From positions 18,268,854-18,332,853 of the forward strand of contig NC_045147.1 in NCBI RefSeq assembly GCF_008831285.2: a stretch of DNA of 64,000 nucleotides. The letters are read 5' to 3'. This document shows positions 25,703-35,620 of this stretch, one piece after another. The notes under the pieces are model-generated. The model worked only from the letters and a program-made list of their open reading frames with translations. It made no database searches and was not told where the DNA came from. Source of the DNA: Nymphaea colorata. Lineage: Eukaryota > Streptophyta > Magnoliopsida > Nymphaeales > Nymphaeaceae. The position numbers and the translations under genes are program-made. Each line of letters starts with the position of its first letter. Within the stretch, counting starts at the first letter, position 1.

Positions 25703-26285
25703 ACACTTAAGGGCCAAATAGCAAGTTGATTTTTATAGTCATTTATTAGCACACTTACTTAATGTGCTTATCAGTTATGAATCTGACCACCAACAGCTTT
25801 GAGACCCCCACAATGTAGGGGAAAATGTACTCGGGTACTCCGTTCGAGCAAATAGATCTCAGTCTCCTTTGTTATTAGTAGCTTGAGACTTGAGGCCCTT
25901 CTAGGAGACGAATTCAGCTTATAATAGGGTCTGATATATATCCAAATGGCCTTTTGCCTTCATGAGAAACTCATACGCCTCAATGGTGGTACATTTTAAC
26001 CTCTCGGGCTCAAACAGATGTTCACGTCTTTAGAAGTTCAAAGACTAGAGGGATCAGGGGATGGGTAGAGGTTTCGGCTTTCAGCCAGGCATTAGAACCA
26101 AACAGTACTCCGCCTAATCATCCCCAAGATTAACCTATCCATTGAGCAAAGGCAAAACATGTTAAAAGCCCACTCTCATTGGGACAAAACGAGAAAGATA
26201 AAACCATACATGTTCTTTACCCTACTAAAAGTGCGGTGGCCGTAGAGCATGGTCAGAGAGACGAACTGGGCGAGGTGTGTTTGAC

Positions 26286-26471
26286 TAGTGGTGTAGCCAT
26301 ATTGTGACTGGTCCGGGCAGTTGCCCACACTACCCTCTTAAAAGTTTTATATTTTTAATTGAGAATCTTAAATATTTATCCTTATATACATACATATATA
26401 AGTGCCCTACCAGATTTGAGTATTTTTAAACAAGTGCTCCTCCAACTTTTTTTTTTTTGGCTCCGCTACTG
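26286..26471. mobile_element. hAT-like miniature element with 8-bp target duplication
   Basis: The 186-bp element is flanked by the direct repeat TGTTTGAC (26278-26285 and 26472-26479). Its ends are inverted: TAGTGGTGTAGCCA on the left, and CAGTAGCGGAGCCA when the right end is read on the other strand. Eight-base target duplications with CAGNGG-like ends are the mark of the hAT superfamily. The interior is AT-rich and non-coding, so it would depend on a transposase elsewhere. Confidence 0.75.
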
Positions 26472-28445
26472 TGTTTGACCTCTATGACATAATACGAAGC
26501 TGGCCATGACCAAGGCAAAATGGAAAAATAACTTTTCATTTTACATTTTATCTTATCCTGTTAGGAGGGCTTTGTCTTCTTCTTTCTATTCTAGATAGAT
26601 CTTGGTAACAAAAGGACATTTTTGAAATTACTGAAGAAATGTCTTTTTAAGTATTTTCACCTTTTCAACTTTCTCCTTTATTCTCACAAAAAGTTTCTTT
26701 TTCTTATAAAAATAGGAGCATTTTCGTTAAACATGGTACTCACTACAAAATTTGGTGCACCAGCCCAGGTTGCTCTTTTTCAAAGGCAGTGTGATTTCAT
26801 TTTTCCTTCTTTCCAAGTAAACTGATCCCGGAAATTTAACCACCTTAGCTTATAATTGGTGGTGGGTGAAACACATCATCCATAATTGGGCCAGAATGAA
26901 CTGAATAAGAATGTCAAAACAAGCCCTTTATAAGGACAAAATGATATAATTATAAAAATTAATTTTTCAAATGGCAAAATTACCTAAGGTGTCGTGCCCC
27001 CCTTGGTACCGAAGTCGATCCGAAGAAAGTCCAGTCAGTAGAAGGAGGTGTGGGTTAAGCGTGGGCAATTGCCCACAAATTTTATATCTAGTGCTCTTTA
27101 ATTAGACTTTTCTGGTTCTGTAATTGTACCCATCTCCTCTTCAGATCTTCTAAGTACCAAATTTACTGAGGTGCATGACATCAGACCAAGGGTTGCGATG
27201 GTAAGGTGATCGGCCATGGCTGTCATGTGGGTGCTGATGGTTCAGGTCTCATAAAGAGTGGATCGAGAAGGTACGCGCAGAAGAGGTCGGGAACTCGTTC
27301 AGGAAAGTGGAAGAAGAATCCATGGACTAATTCCAATTTGGCATGTAGAAGCTGGATTACTTCAAGAGTAGTTCTTCTAATTCGCTTTCTTTAGGTTCAC
27401 CGTGAAACTCGTCTGATCCATCTCCTTCTGCCCTCCATGTGCAATTCAAACGATGCCACGTTCTTCGCGCAGCTAACTGCCTGCAATCAATCTTTTAGCC
27501 GAAAAGGGCGGAACTGGGGACGTCTGGTGTGAACCCCTTCTGTGAACCATATTTGGCACGACGGTCTGATGCCGCCGTAGGAACTTGAAAATGGTCGGCT
27601 TCTACAGTCAAGACAGAGAAATTAAATTCCTCGGTATATACATATATATCAAAGAATAAAAGGAAAGCATGATCAATCTCTGAAATCAACAATAGTATTA
27701 GCTTCTCTTTTCCTTTCGAAAGAGAAGAAATCACGATTTTCTACATACGCGGACACACACATGAGCAAAGAATGACTATGGTTATGCTATCTTCATCGTT
27801 GAAGAGCAGGCACAGGCATATAATGTAGCTCTAATGATTCAAATTACAGAACACAACGTACCAAAATAATACTTAATACCAACCGAACTTTCACTTGAGG
27901 CAAATTAAGCTCAACAGTGCCAACCCTAAATATAGAGGCTTCATTTATGTGTTTCTGTCATATATATATATATATATATAACATATATGTATGTATTCTT
28001 CAAATATATGTATGTACAAAGCTTAGACAACTTTTGAGCAAACAAAATAGGAGATACAGAACCTTTTTTCCCTTCACATGGAAAGGTATCCTCTCAACTA
28101 GGTTGAAAAGGGAAATAAGCTGCTTTAACAAATGAAAACAACATGCTACCTCGATAGTTTCTTTTTCATAGTACCCATCTGATCTCTTTCTGTATCTCAG
28201 TTTTGGCATAGACCAAAACTGCGTCAGGATTCAGTACTTGGTAAGGAAAGAAGGCTATGGTTTCCAAAAGTGACAAAAAATGGCCAAGGGGGAGGCTATA
28301 CAATATCTTAAGGACATTATTTCCCATTATGTGCTTCCGAACAGAACCAATATTGATAATGAGGGCAGAAAGCGGAAGAATTTACAGTATGAAACACAGT
28401 AGCCAGTCTCCTCTTCCAGCTCAAGCTGGTGGCGTCTCCGTTCGA

Positions 28446-29168
28446 TCAAAAAGAAAGTGGTGCATATTTTTGGAAGCTGTGGTCATCCGAATGGCCCTGC
28501 CGGCTGTCGTCGCTGGATTTGTTGCCATTACTGCCAGCGCCATTGCTACCGGCACTATTGTTGCTGCAACTGTTCATGTTCATGTTGTTGCCGCTGCCAC
28601 CATTGTTAGTCACGTTCCTTGTTGCAGTCCCCACGATAGAGGAGATAGCGGCGGCTAAAGCAGCCGTGAAGTTCGGGACAGTAGCAAACGATGCTGTAGC
28701 AGCTCCAACTTTTGCAGAATCTGCCAACGACGGCGGTTGGCGTGGCGCGAACTGCACTGGCATAAGGCCCACCGGATGTCCGGCCAATTTAGTTGAACTG
28801 TATAGAGGTTGACCCACAATTGGAGCACAATTGGGCAGAGATAGAGAGAAAGAAGGCTGGGGTGGTTGAGGTTGGAAGTGAAGAAGGTCCAGGGTAGGGT
28901 TTGTGTGTTGGGTCAGGTCTAAGGTGACTGTTGGGAATGGTGAAGAGGCAGATAATGTAGCCATGGTACTGGAAGGGAAGTTGGGTGGCATTGGGAAGAA
29001 GCTGGGGTGGAGAATGGTAGTAGCTGAGGAAGACGAGTTGGCCAGAAGCATGGTTGCCGCTGCAGAAGTAGTTGCTGCCATTGCTGCAGCAGTTGGTGGC
29101 AGAGGGTGGTTGTGGCTCCCCTCATATGTTGTGATGAGTACTGTCTTGTCCTCACCGCTTCTTTGAAC
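28446..29168 (-). CDS. WRKY gene exon 6 (zinc histidines and C-terminal half)
   Basis: 240 codons plus TGA, starting VQRSGEDKT directly after a CAG acceptor and containing [17 protein letters not shown]. The usual Cys after VQR is Ser. That position is not a zinc ligand, so the finger should still form. Confidence 0.93.
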   Translation of the reverse strand, partial: VQRSGEDKTVLITTYEGSHNHPLPPTAAAMAATTSAAATMLLANSSSSATTILHPSFFPMPPNFPSSTMATLSASSPFPTVTLDLTQHTNPTLDLLHFQPQPPQPSFSLSLPNCAPIVGQPLYSSTKLAGHPVGLMPVQFAPRQPPSLADSAKVGAATASFATVPNFTAALAAAISSIVGTATRNVTNNGGSGNNMNMNSCSNNSAGSNGAGSNGNKSSDDSRQGHSDDHSFQKYAPLSF

Positions 29169-30914
29169 CTGTTCCAAGATGGCATGAGCTTCTAGTACCA
29201 GTAAAGAGCAAACGCTGAACTAAAGGAACGGTGTCAACATGAGAAAACAAGTGTGATAATGTAAGCTAGAGCTATGGGGAATTGGATAAGTTACCATGGT
29301 TCATTGCGTGATTTAGCTCATTAATGACTCATAATAAGCTTAGAAATTAGCTGAACAGTCAAAAGGGCATGCATCATACACCGGGTTAGGTGGGTTAGGT
29401 TCAATCCTCCAAATTAAGTACGGGTGTAGTTGGGCTTTAATTTGTGTTCCTTTCCATCCCTTCAAATCAAATGAAAAATTTTAATTTTCTGGTGTGTGTA
29501 AAGAAGGGGGTGGTTGGTGATTTTAGAGCATTTGACAGCTAAAGAAGAGCATGGTAAACACACAATACACTTGATAAATCAGAACTACACTTGTGCAAGA
29601 AACTTGGGTTTTTCTCCTTAAAACAAAAAGCTTAAAAGCATAAGAAGCTGACATGAATGAGAAAATTGCTTAAGTTCTATTTGTATAGGCTCGATCGGTG
29701 AGCCTAAATTGTTCTCATAGGCACCCTCACGACAAAATATTCTCTATGGTTGGATTGATAATGTGGACCTCTTGCTGGAATGTTAAACAATGCCAATCAA
29801 TTGCTAACGTGAGATCGAAGTCCTAACCCCTACCATTCTATTGCGCGATCAGCTTTTCGACGGTGTAGTCTTCATAAAACTTGATGACCAGATCTCACAT
29901 ATCAATCCATTGCTTTGTCAACTAGTCAATGCCCATGGTTTGGAAGATCCCCTGTGCACTTGTAGATCCACTTTCCCTCGCTCTGTCTCTCTCTGTGTGT
30001 GTGTGTGAGTGAAGCTCATGCTATGCTCGGGAGTGGAGCCAGCATCCCCCTCACATTTTGAAAAATCAAAATTTACCCATTAAAATTTTCAAAAATGCGA
30101 GTTTGGCCCGGTAAAACTTTTGAAAGATAGGTATTGGCCCCAGTGAAAATTTTTAAAAATTATATTGAGTGTGTCACAAGACAGGTCGCCCCCCTAAAGG
30201 CAAAATTCTCGCTCCACCCTTGACTATGCTCATTTCTACTTGTTTCAACCAGCTGCTGAACCGAACAAGGGCCAACTGGCTAGGACTAATGAATTGAACA
30301 TGAATATGTTGTGCTTGTTCAAACCTAGTTCCATTAAGCTTGTAGTTAAAAATGAGCTATTTAAAGAGCTGCATGCTTCACTTGGCTAGCCACAACAAAC
30401 AATTCAATCCGATATCTCTCTGAGTCAACATATCTATCAAGTGATGATCAAGGAAGAAATTCGCGCACTTCTTTGAATAGAACCACGAAAATAGTACACT
30501 TACATGCATCAACTGAGTCCTCTGATCAGCATTTGAATTAACTGATTAATCCCTCCAAAGGTGCACAAGGCGATTCGGGACCCCAATTCACGGGGTGTTA
30601 CACTATCAGTTTCAAAGTTAGGTAGGTTACATAATCTGGCAGTTGGCATATTTATTAATACATGTTCTGACTCACAGTTGTCTATATTCATACGAGCTAG
30701 AGCCCCTCAGGGATTCCATTTAATTATTTGATACCATTGACTTCGCAGACATCACGAAGTTTGGAATATAAAGCGAACGTCGTCAGCTGTAGGTCGAGGG
30801 TTAGGGCCAAGAGAAAGGGAAACCTCACAAGTTTTACCAGTAGAAGAGTTCCTCGATTGGAAGTTGGAATAATAGATCAAGTCAAGTAGCATAAGGACAC
30901 ACACATATATATAT

Positions 30915-30973
<59 letters not shown>

Positions 30974-33900
30974 CTTCAATGTTTGTATATTACAGTTCCA
31001 TGCATGTGAGAAATATGGCTTATCTATATATTATATTATATATTTGGAGCAACGACAAACACTGTACACCAAACTTTTAAATATTTATATTACTGTAGTA
31101 GACCTAGCATGATTTGGTTCGAAGGTTTTTTTTATTTGTCTTCAAGATTTTTTTTTAAACGCCTTAGTCATACCTCCCACTTTTCTCTCTCTCCCTCTCT
31201 TACAAATAGGTTTACTTTAAATTGGCTGCAAGGATAGTCAAGTTTAACCAGAGACAAGAGAAATTGGAAATAGCAAATCAATTATATAAATCAAGAGGGT
31301 GAAAAAGAGTGACGGTGTTGAAAAGACTGAAAACTTAGGAAACTGAATTTCAACCATGGCTTAGGAGCGACGGCCCGTCTCTCTCGTATTATCTCTTATA
31401 TTGGTTACATTGTCTCCAGTTGACAAATACCCTTAGTCGATATATTGATGTCAAGTGACAAAAGCGCGATAGTCCTCATCTCTCTCTCTCTACGTCTCCC
31501 TCTCTTTCAGTCAATTTATGGATATTCCAACCGTATAAATGCAACCTTGTTGTTTAAAATTAAAAATGCACATAATGGTTCATGTATATATCTACTGGAT
31601 TTTACATGCCGAAAAGTTCCAGGCCACTTATATATAAGGTTTATACGCTTACACACACCAAAATTAAGAGTGTGATTTTCATTTTAGACATTATTGTTAC
31701 ATGGAAAATTCGAAAACATAAATTTAGAGAAATATAAATACGAACACCATATTCACTAGTCACAACCATCTGACCTCACAAGCCATCCTATCTTGCTGTC
31801 CATTAATTGCGACCCATCTCAGAAAGAAGAGTTGGCACATTCTTCTTGTAGGAATATAAGGCAAACCAGCTGAACAGATGGATGCCATTTATGTATTCGA
31901 AAAGTAATTTAATTGGCAGGGCATGTTTCCTTATGAGTAATTGGATCTTATCAATTACGTAGTTTATAATTAACGATGCACACAAATACTGTTTAGATTC
32001 GAAATTGCTCCAATAAGAGACACAGTATGTGCAATATGACTTCAATTAACTCTTCTTACAAGGTCCATTTATAGGAGAGAGAATAAGCTCTTCTGGACCA
32101 TCGGCGTCCGTTGATTCCTTCAAGCAAATTCCTTATATAACGAGCTCCAAAAGGTACTGAGAGTGTCACTATCGATGGCCACGCCGGTGGCCGTTGAGAA
32201 AAAAAGTTAGGTGATAGTCCACGAACTCTGCGCTGGTAAAGGGGTGCGATGAACTGGAAAAAGGATACTCAAGCTTGTCACATTCCCGGAGGTGACCCAA
32301 CCTAAGCTTACCCTCACTGCAAGCTTGTTCAGTTCCTAGACTTCCAGCTGGCTTCCTCAGAAAAAGTACCCTTTCTCTTAAGTTCCAAGAACCAACATGA
32401 TTTGGACTTGAAAATGATTGATCCAATATCGTATTACCAAACTGCAAACTAAATACTACACATGTTTTATTAATGAATAGAAGCCATTAGGATTCAATCC
32501 CCTAAAGATGTACTGAATGTTCATGTACAATGCTTGCAAAGCGCATTTAGATTGGTTTAGAAATGATTTGTCTTCTTCCTCTCTGCTACTTAAAATGGAA
32601 GGTGCTGGTTATGATCGTTCTTAATTGAAAATCTAGTGTGTTCGATGAATTGCACCAGGCGATGGGATATGGCGGACAAAAATGGCAGAAACATATGGTT
32701 CATCACATTCATTCGATATAATTTGGATTCATGGAACGATATGTACCTGCTTTCGGACTGGACATCCGGCAGCCATGGTGCAGCGATAGTACGCTCTGGG
32801 GCAAGGATTCCCCTTGGCAATCTTTTGGCCGTATTTTCTCCATTGGCATCCATCGCTTATCTGAAATCGGCAATCAAATTTTATACTCTGCCAAGTTGCA
32901 ATATGATGGGGGGAGAGAGAGTTTATGATCTAACTATCCAGAATGCTATATGGATCACTAGTGCAACAAAAAATGAGGGAATCCATTGTGGCAGTGCGCC
33001 GAGTTGGTTATGGTGCTGCTGCATCATGGAGTTTAGAAAATAGATCAACTGATTAAGTTGCTTCAGAAGCTGCAGATCTTACCACAGACGCTTCTGATCT
33101 TGTCCGCACGCAGACCCTCGTCCTTCGGCTACCAATTTCTGAAGATCGATCGGAGACGGCCCCTTGTCCTAATGCAGAAGTCCGGATGCTGCCACTGCTC
33201 TCTGAAATCCGGTCTGCAATATTTTCATCGCCGTCATTATATTTGCCAGGGAAAAATGGATCGAATTCAAGTTTCCTTGGCACCACATCAAGATCCGGCG
33301 GACTGAAGGGAGCTGGGTCCAAGAAGCGTGGCACCAGGATGCTGCCACCTTCAAGAGAACTGCACTGTTACATCAACCGCAGCGGAACAAAAAGACAGCG
33401 TATACTGAATCAGGTGCTGTTACTAAAAGTTTGTATGTTTATACATCAAGTTGCAGATATACCAAATTGTTTTGTCAGGATGATTTTTTTTTTTTTTTAA
33501 TATGCCCTCAAGTCAAGCGAGCATGGAAAATTAAAACGCATCTATGTCGTGTAAGAAATAAAAAATGATGAAGAGATGATATCGTCTCGAATTCCAACCT
33601 GCTTAGTCTCCGGCATTAATCTATTTTGATGCTGCAATCCGAGATATAACTGCGACTCTAACGAGCTGTAACTCTTTCCGATTTGTTCCAACATGGCTTT
33701 CAACATGAGATTTTCCTCTTTCAACCTATTCAGCTCTGACTGAAGAGTCACCACCTACCACCAGAAAAAGCGAAACTCATTTCGTTTCTCCCAAGTATCG
33801 GGATTATGATCTGAGAATATATACGTATACATATGTAGACATGGCTAATTATATCAAAATATGCACCAGTGAGCTCACCTCGTTCTTAGTTTGATCAGCA

Positions 33901-34463
33901 TCTGGAGAGCGCTGATACTCGGAGCTTGTAGTCAGTAAACTCAATCCTATCTGCCATGTCAATTAATTGGTTTACCTTTTCTATTGTAAGGATTGTAAAT
34001 GAAAATTTTCACCAGATTCAGAAGCTATATGGAAAAAGCTCTCACTAGACAACATTTGCATGGTTCCCCCCGGTTATATTATACACAAAATAATAATTTC
34101 TTGTGCAATCCAGGTTGGGGTTTTGAATTTGGAAGAGAGGCAATCGAATCCATGATTTTTACTGAAAATCGGATTAGCAACACTTACAATGGAACAGGAA
34201 TCACATTTCTCGCGTGAACCGCCATGAAAAACTGGAGCATCTTCTTTGCCATGGATCGCCGCAGGTGCTTCTCCACAGGTATCGCCTTCTTTGGTTGCAT
34301 CCCTGGAAAAGAAGTCCAGCTCCATAATTGAGTCATGCCGACCAGGTGTGGTCGCTGGCATGTCCGTCCTTGAGCAATTAGCCGGTGTTCGTGCAGCGGC
34401 GGCAGACCGATGCAGAGATATCTCACTGGAGTCTACGATTCTTATTTCTCCAAACCCTTCCAT
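28446..34463 (-). CDS. Group IIb WRKY transcription factor (WRKY6/31/42-like), six exons
   Basis: Exons on the minus strand are 34463-34188, 33950-33879, 33754-33599, 33364-33083, 32860-32747 and 29168-28446. All introns are phase 0 with GT-AG ends, giving 540 residues (WRKY6 is of similar length). The conserved N-terminal patch IMELDFFS lies in exon 1. A leucine-zipper coiled coil ([16 protein letters not shown]) begins at about 119. Next come VPRFLDP and VRTRSEAS. The WRKY domain has WRKYGQK at 269-275 and zinc ligands C289, C295, H319 and H321 (C-x5-C-x23-H-x1-H). The tail has [17 protein letters not shown] and [13 protein letters not shown], both hallmarks of group IIb. The protein should be nuclear and bind W-boxes (TTGACY). 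Close relatives act in stress, phosphate and senescence responses; the exact role is not shown. Three W-boxes upstream suggest WRKY feedback. The 3.58-kb last intron interrupts the WRKY domain at the usual place, before VQR. Confidence 0.93.
30029..30223. mobile_element. hAT-like miniature element in the last WRKY intron
   Basis: The 195-bp element is flanked by the perfect 8-bp direct repeat CTATGCTC (30021-30028 and 30224-30231). Its inverted ends are GGGAGTGGAGC on the left and CTCCACCCTTGA on the right. The interior is AT-rich with repeated AAAATTTT-type blocks and no coding frame. It is a member of the same family as 26286 and 44496. Confidence 0.75.
30904..30971. repeat. (TA)n microsatellite in the last WRKY intron
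   Basis: About 68 bases of TA with two CATA interruptions near the left end. It lies inside the 3.58-kb intron. Confidence 0.9.
32747..32860 (-). CDS. WRKY gene exon 5 (WRKYGQK half of domain)
   Basis: 38 codons from [13 protein letters not shown] to CPVRKQ, between TTCAG and GTACAT. It carries the DNA-contacting heptad and both zinc cysteines. The usual QKMAKGNP reads QKIAKGNP here. Confidence 0.95.
33083..33364 (-). CDS. WRKY gene exon 4
   Basis: 94 codons. The acceptor AACAG follows a pyrimidine-rich tract and the donor is GTAAGA. It contains VPRFLDP and ends RTRSEASV, the basic segment just before the WRKY domain. Confidence 0.85.
33599..33754 (-). CDS. WRKY gene exon 3 (leucine zipper)
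   Basis: 52 codons beginning [15 protein letters not shown], the heptad-leucine segment that mediates dimerisation in this group. It ends PETKQ before a rather weak donor (GTTGGA); the exact 3' edge is the least certain splice site of the gene. Confidence 0.85.
33879..33950 (-). CDS. WRKY gene exon 2
   Basis: 24 codons encoding [10 protein letters not shown] followed by a polar stretch ending DQTKNE. The acceptor is GGCAG and the donor GTGAGC. The exon corresponds to the conserved NTGLxLLT segment of group IIb and was located by homology and splice phase. Confidence 0.85.
34188..34463 (-). CDS. WRKY gene exon 1
   Basis: 92 codons from ATG (MEGFGE). Contains the IMELDFFS patch and ends DSCSI before a strong GTAAGT donor, phase 0. 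The start lies eight bases downstream of a TC microsatellite in the 5' UTR. Confidence 0.9.
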
Positions 34464-34468
34464 GCTTT

Positions 34469-34470
<2 letters not shown>

Positions 34471-34515
<45 letters not shown>
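34471..34515 (-). promoter_or_regulatory. (TC)n tract in the WRKY 5' UTR, next to the start codon
   Basis: Read in the gene's direction this is an uninterrupted TC repeat of about 45 bases, ending eight bases before the ATG. GA/TC tracts in plant 5' UTRs can bind BPC/GAGA-type proteins and affect expression. Whether this one does is inference. A second GA tract lies upstream at 34946-34972. Confidence 0.6.
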
Positions 34516-34520
<5 letters not shown>

Positions 34521-34945
34521 GCCTGTGATTTTCAGCTGTGAGAGAAGAGGAAGAAAGAAAACAGGAAGCACCCGGGAGGACTCAGTAAACTGACGGCCCA
34601 GTGATAAAGGCGGTAGGTTGAGAAAAAGAGAGAGAGAGCTAATGGGTCTGTGGTACGAGAACAATAACAATAAAAATAAGGGAGGGAGCAATCAGGATCA
34701 CCAACTGAAGCCCTTAAATGACCGATCGGTGGACGAAAGGAGGTGGCAGGAATATAAGAAGTCCACAGCCACAGAAGTTGGTTGCAAGAAAAGGAGTGCG
34801 TAATAACTCAGGGAAGTAATGGAACGAAAAATGGCAACGACGAAGACGATGGTGGCGACAAAGACGAAGAAATTGAACCCACAAGATGATGATAATGATG
34901 AGCGCGATGAAGGCAGGCAGACCCTGGAAGAAGATACTACTGGTC

Positions 34946-34972
34946 AGAGAGAGAGAGAGAGAGAGAGAGAGG
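34946..34972. repeat. (AG)n microsatellite upstream of the WRKY gene
   Basis: About 27 bases of AG repeat, roughly 480 bases before the WRKY start codon. It is either 5' UTR or promoter. Confidence 0.85.
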
Positions 34973-35241
34973 TCTTGGTCGAGTAAGGACAACGTCGCTC
35001 GCGGAATGGGGAGGGGCGGAGGGAAGACTATCTGTTATCGCCGGGGCCACCACCACCACCAGGCGCCGTTACCGTTGACGTCAAGCCGCGTTCTCTCTTG
35101 CAGAGTGGAAGAGGGAGGGGGCCTCCCTGTAAGACGACGCGGCTCTTCATTCATGTACTGCTCCCAACGGAGTCCGTCGCCCGACGACGACAGCCTCTCG
35201 TCGCGTAGTTGCAGCCGCTTTTCCACGTCAGCGTCCTCACG

Positions 35242-35247
35242 AGTCAA
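35242..35247 (-). promoter_or_regulatory. W-box (TTGACT), WRKY promoter
   Basis: TTGACT on the minus strand, about 780 bases upstream of the WRKY start. Fits TTGACY, the binding site of WRKY proteins. A non-canonical TTGACG site lies nearby on the other strand. Confidence 0.5.
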
Positions 35248-35516
35248 TAAGGTTGACGCCACCTCTCTCAAAGGTGGTTGAGCCTCGCCAGGCCCCACTT
35301 CTGCAATCACCTAATCTATCCATCCAATCATCGAAGAACACGTTTACCCTTAGCCACGTCATCCTGACGATAGTAGATCCCGAGACTGGCTCGCTCCCTC
35401 GGCTCATCGTCGGCTCAAAATGGACACCTCTCTCTCTCTTTTCTGGTAGTGAGTTAGTGAGCTAGCTGGTACTGTCATCCATGGCGGATGAAGACGTGAG
35501 CTTCAGACTCCGAGCG

Positions 35517-35522
35517 AGTCAA
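35517..35522 (-). promoter_or_regulatory. W-box (TTGACT), WRKY promoter
   Basis: Second canonical TTGACT in the same orientation, about 1.05 kb upstream of the WRKY start codon. Confidence 0.5.
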
Positions 35523-35614
35523 CGTCACCAGGACCCTCATTCTCCTTGATTTGGGAGGAGGGACCTAACCCCCTCCTCCCCCCTAGCAAGATAGCTGGGT
35601 ATAGCTGCGTCCAG

Positions 35615-35620
35615 AGTCAA
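35615..35620 (-). promoter_or_regulatory. W-box (TTGACT), WRKY promoter
   Basis: Third canonical TTGACT, 98 bases beyond the second. The close pair is the usual arrangement in WRKY-controlled promoters. Confidence 0.5.

Larger units (their letters stand above)
21857..28445. other. Intergenic stretch upstream of the WRKY 3' end
   Basis: AT-rich, with no supported gene. It contains a long TA tract and inverted repeat (23694-23989), a dispersed element copy (25631-25702), a hAT-like miniature element (26286-26471) and short TA runs near 27.96 kb. The last few hundred bases are likely the 3' UTR of the WRKY gene on the minus strand. Confidence 0.5.

Noticed and set aside
34074..34691. Extended WRKY exon 1 frame starting 76 codons before MEGFGE
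   Set aside because: The extension is Leu-Ser repeat encoded by the TC microsatellite; group IIb proteins start near the MEGFGE position, and the frame past 34188 is intron.
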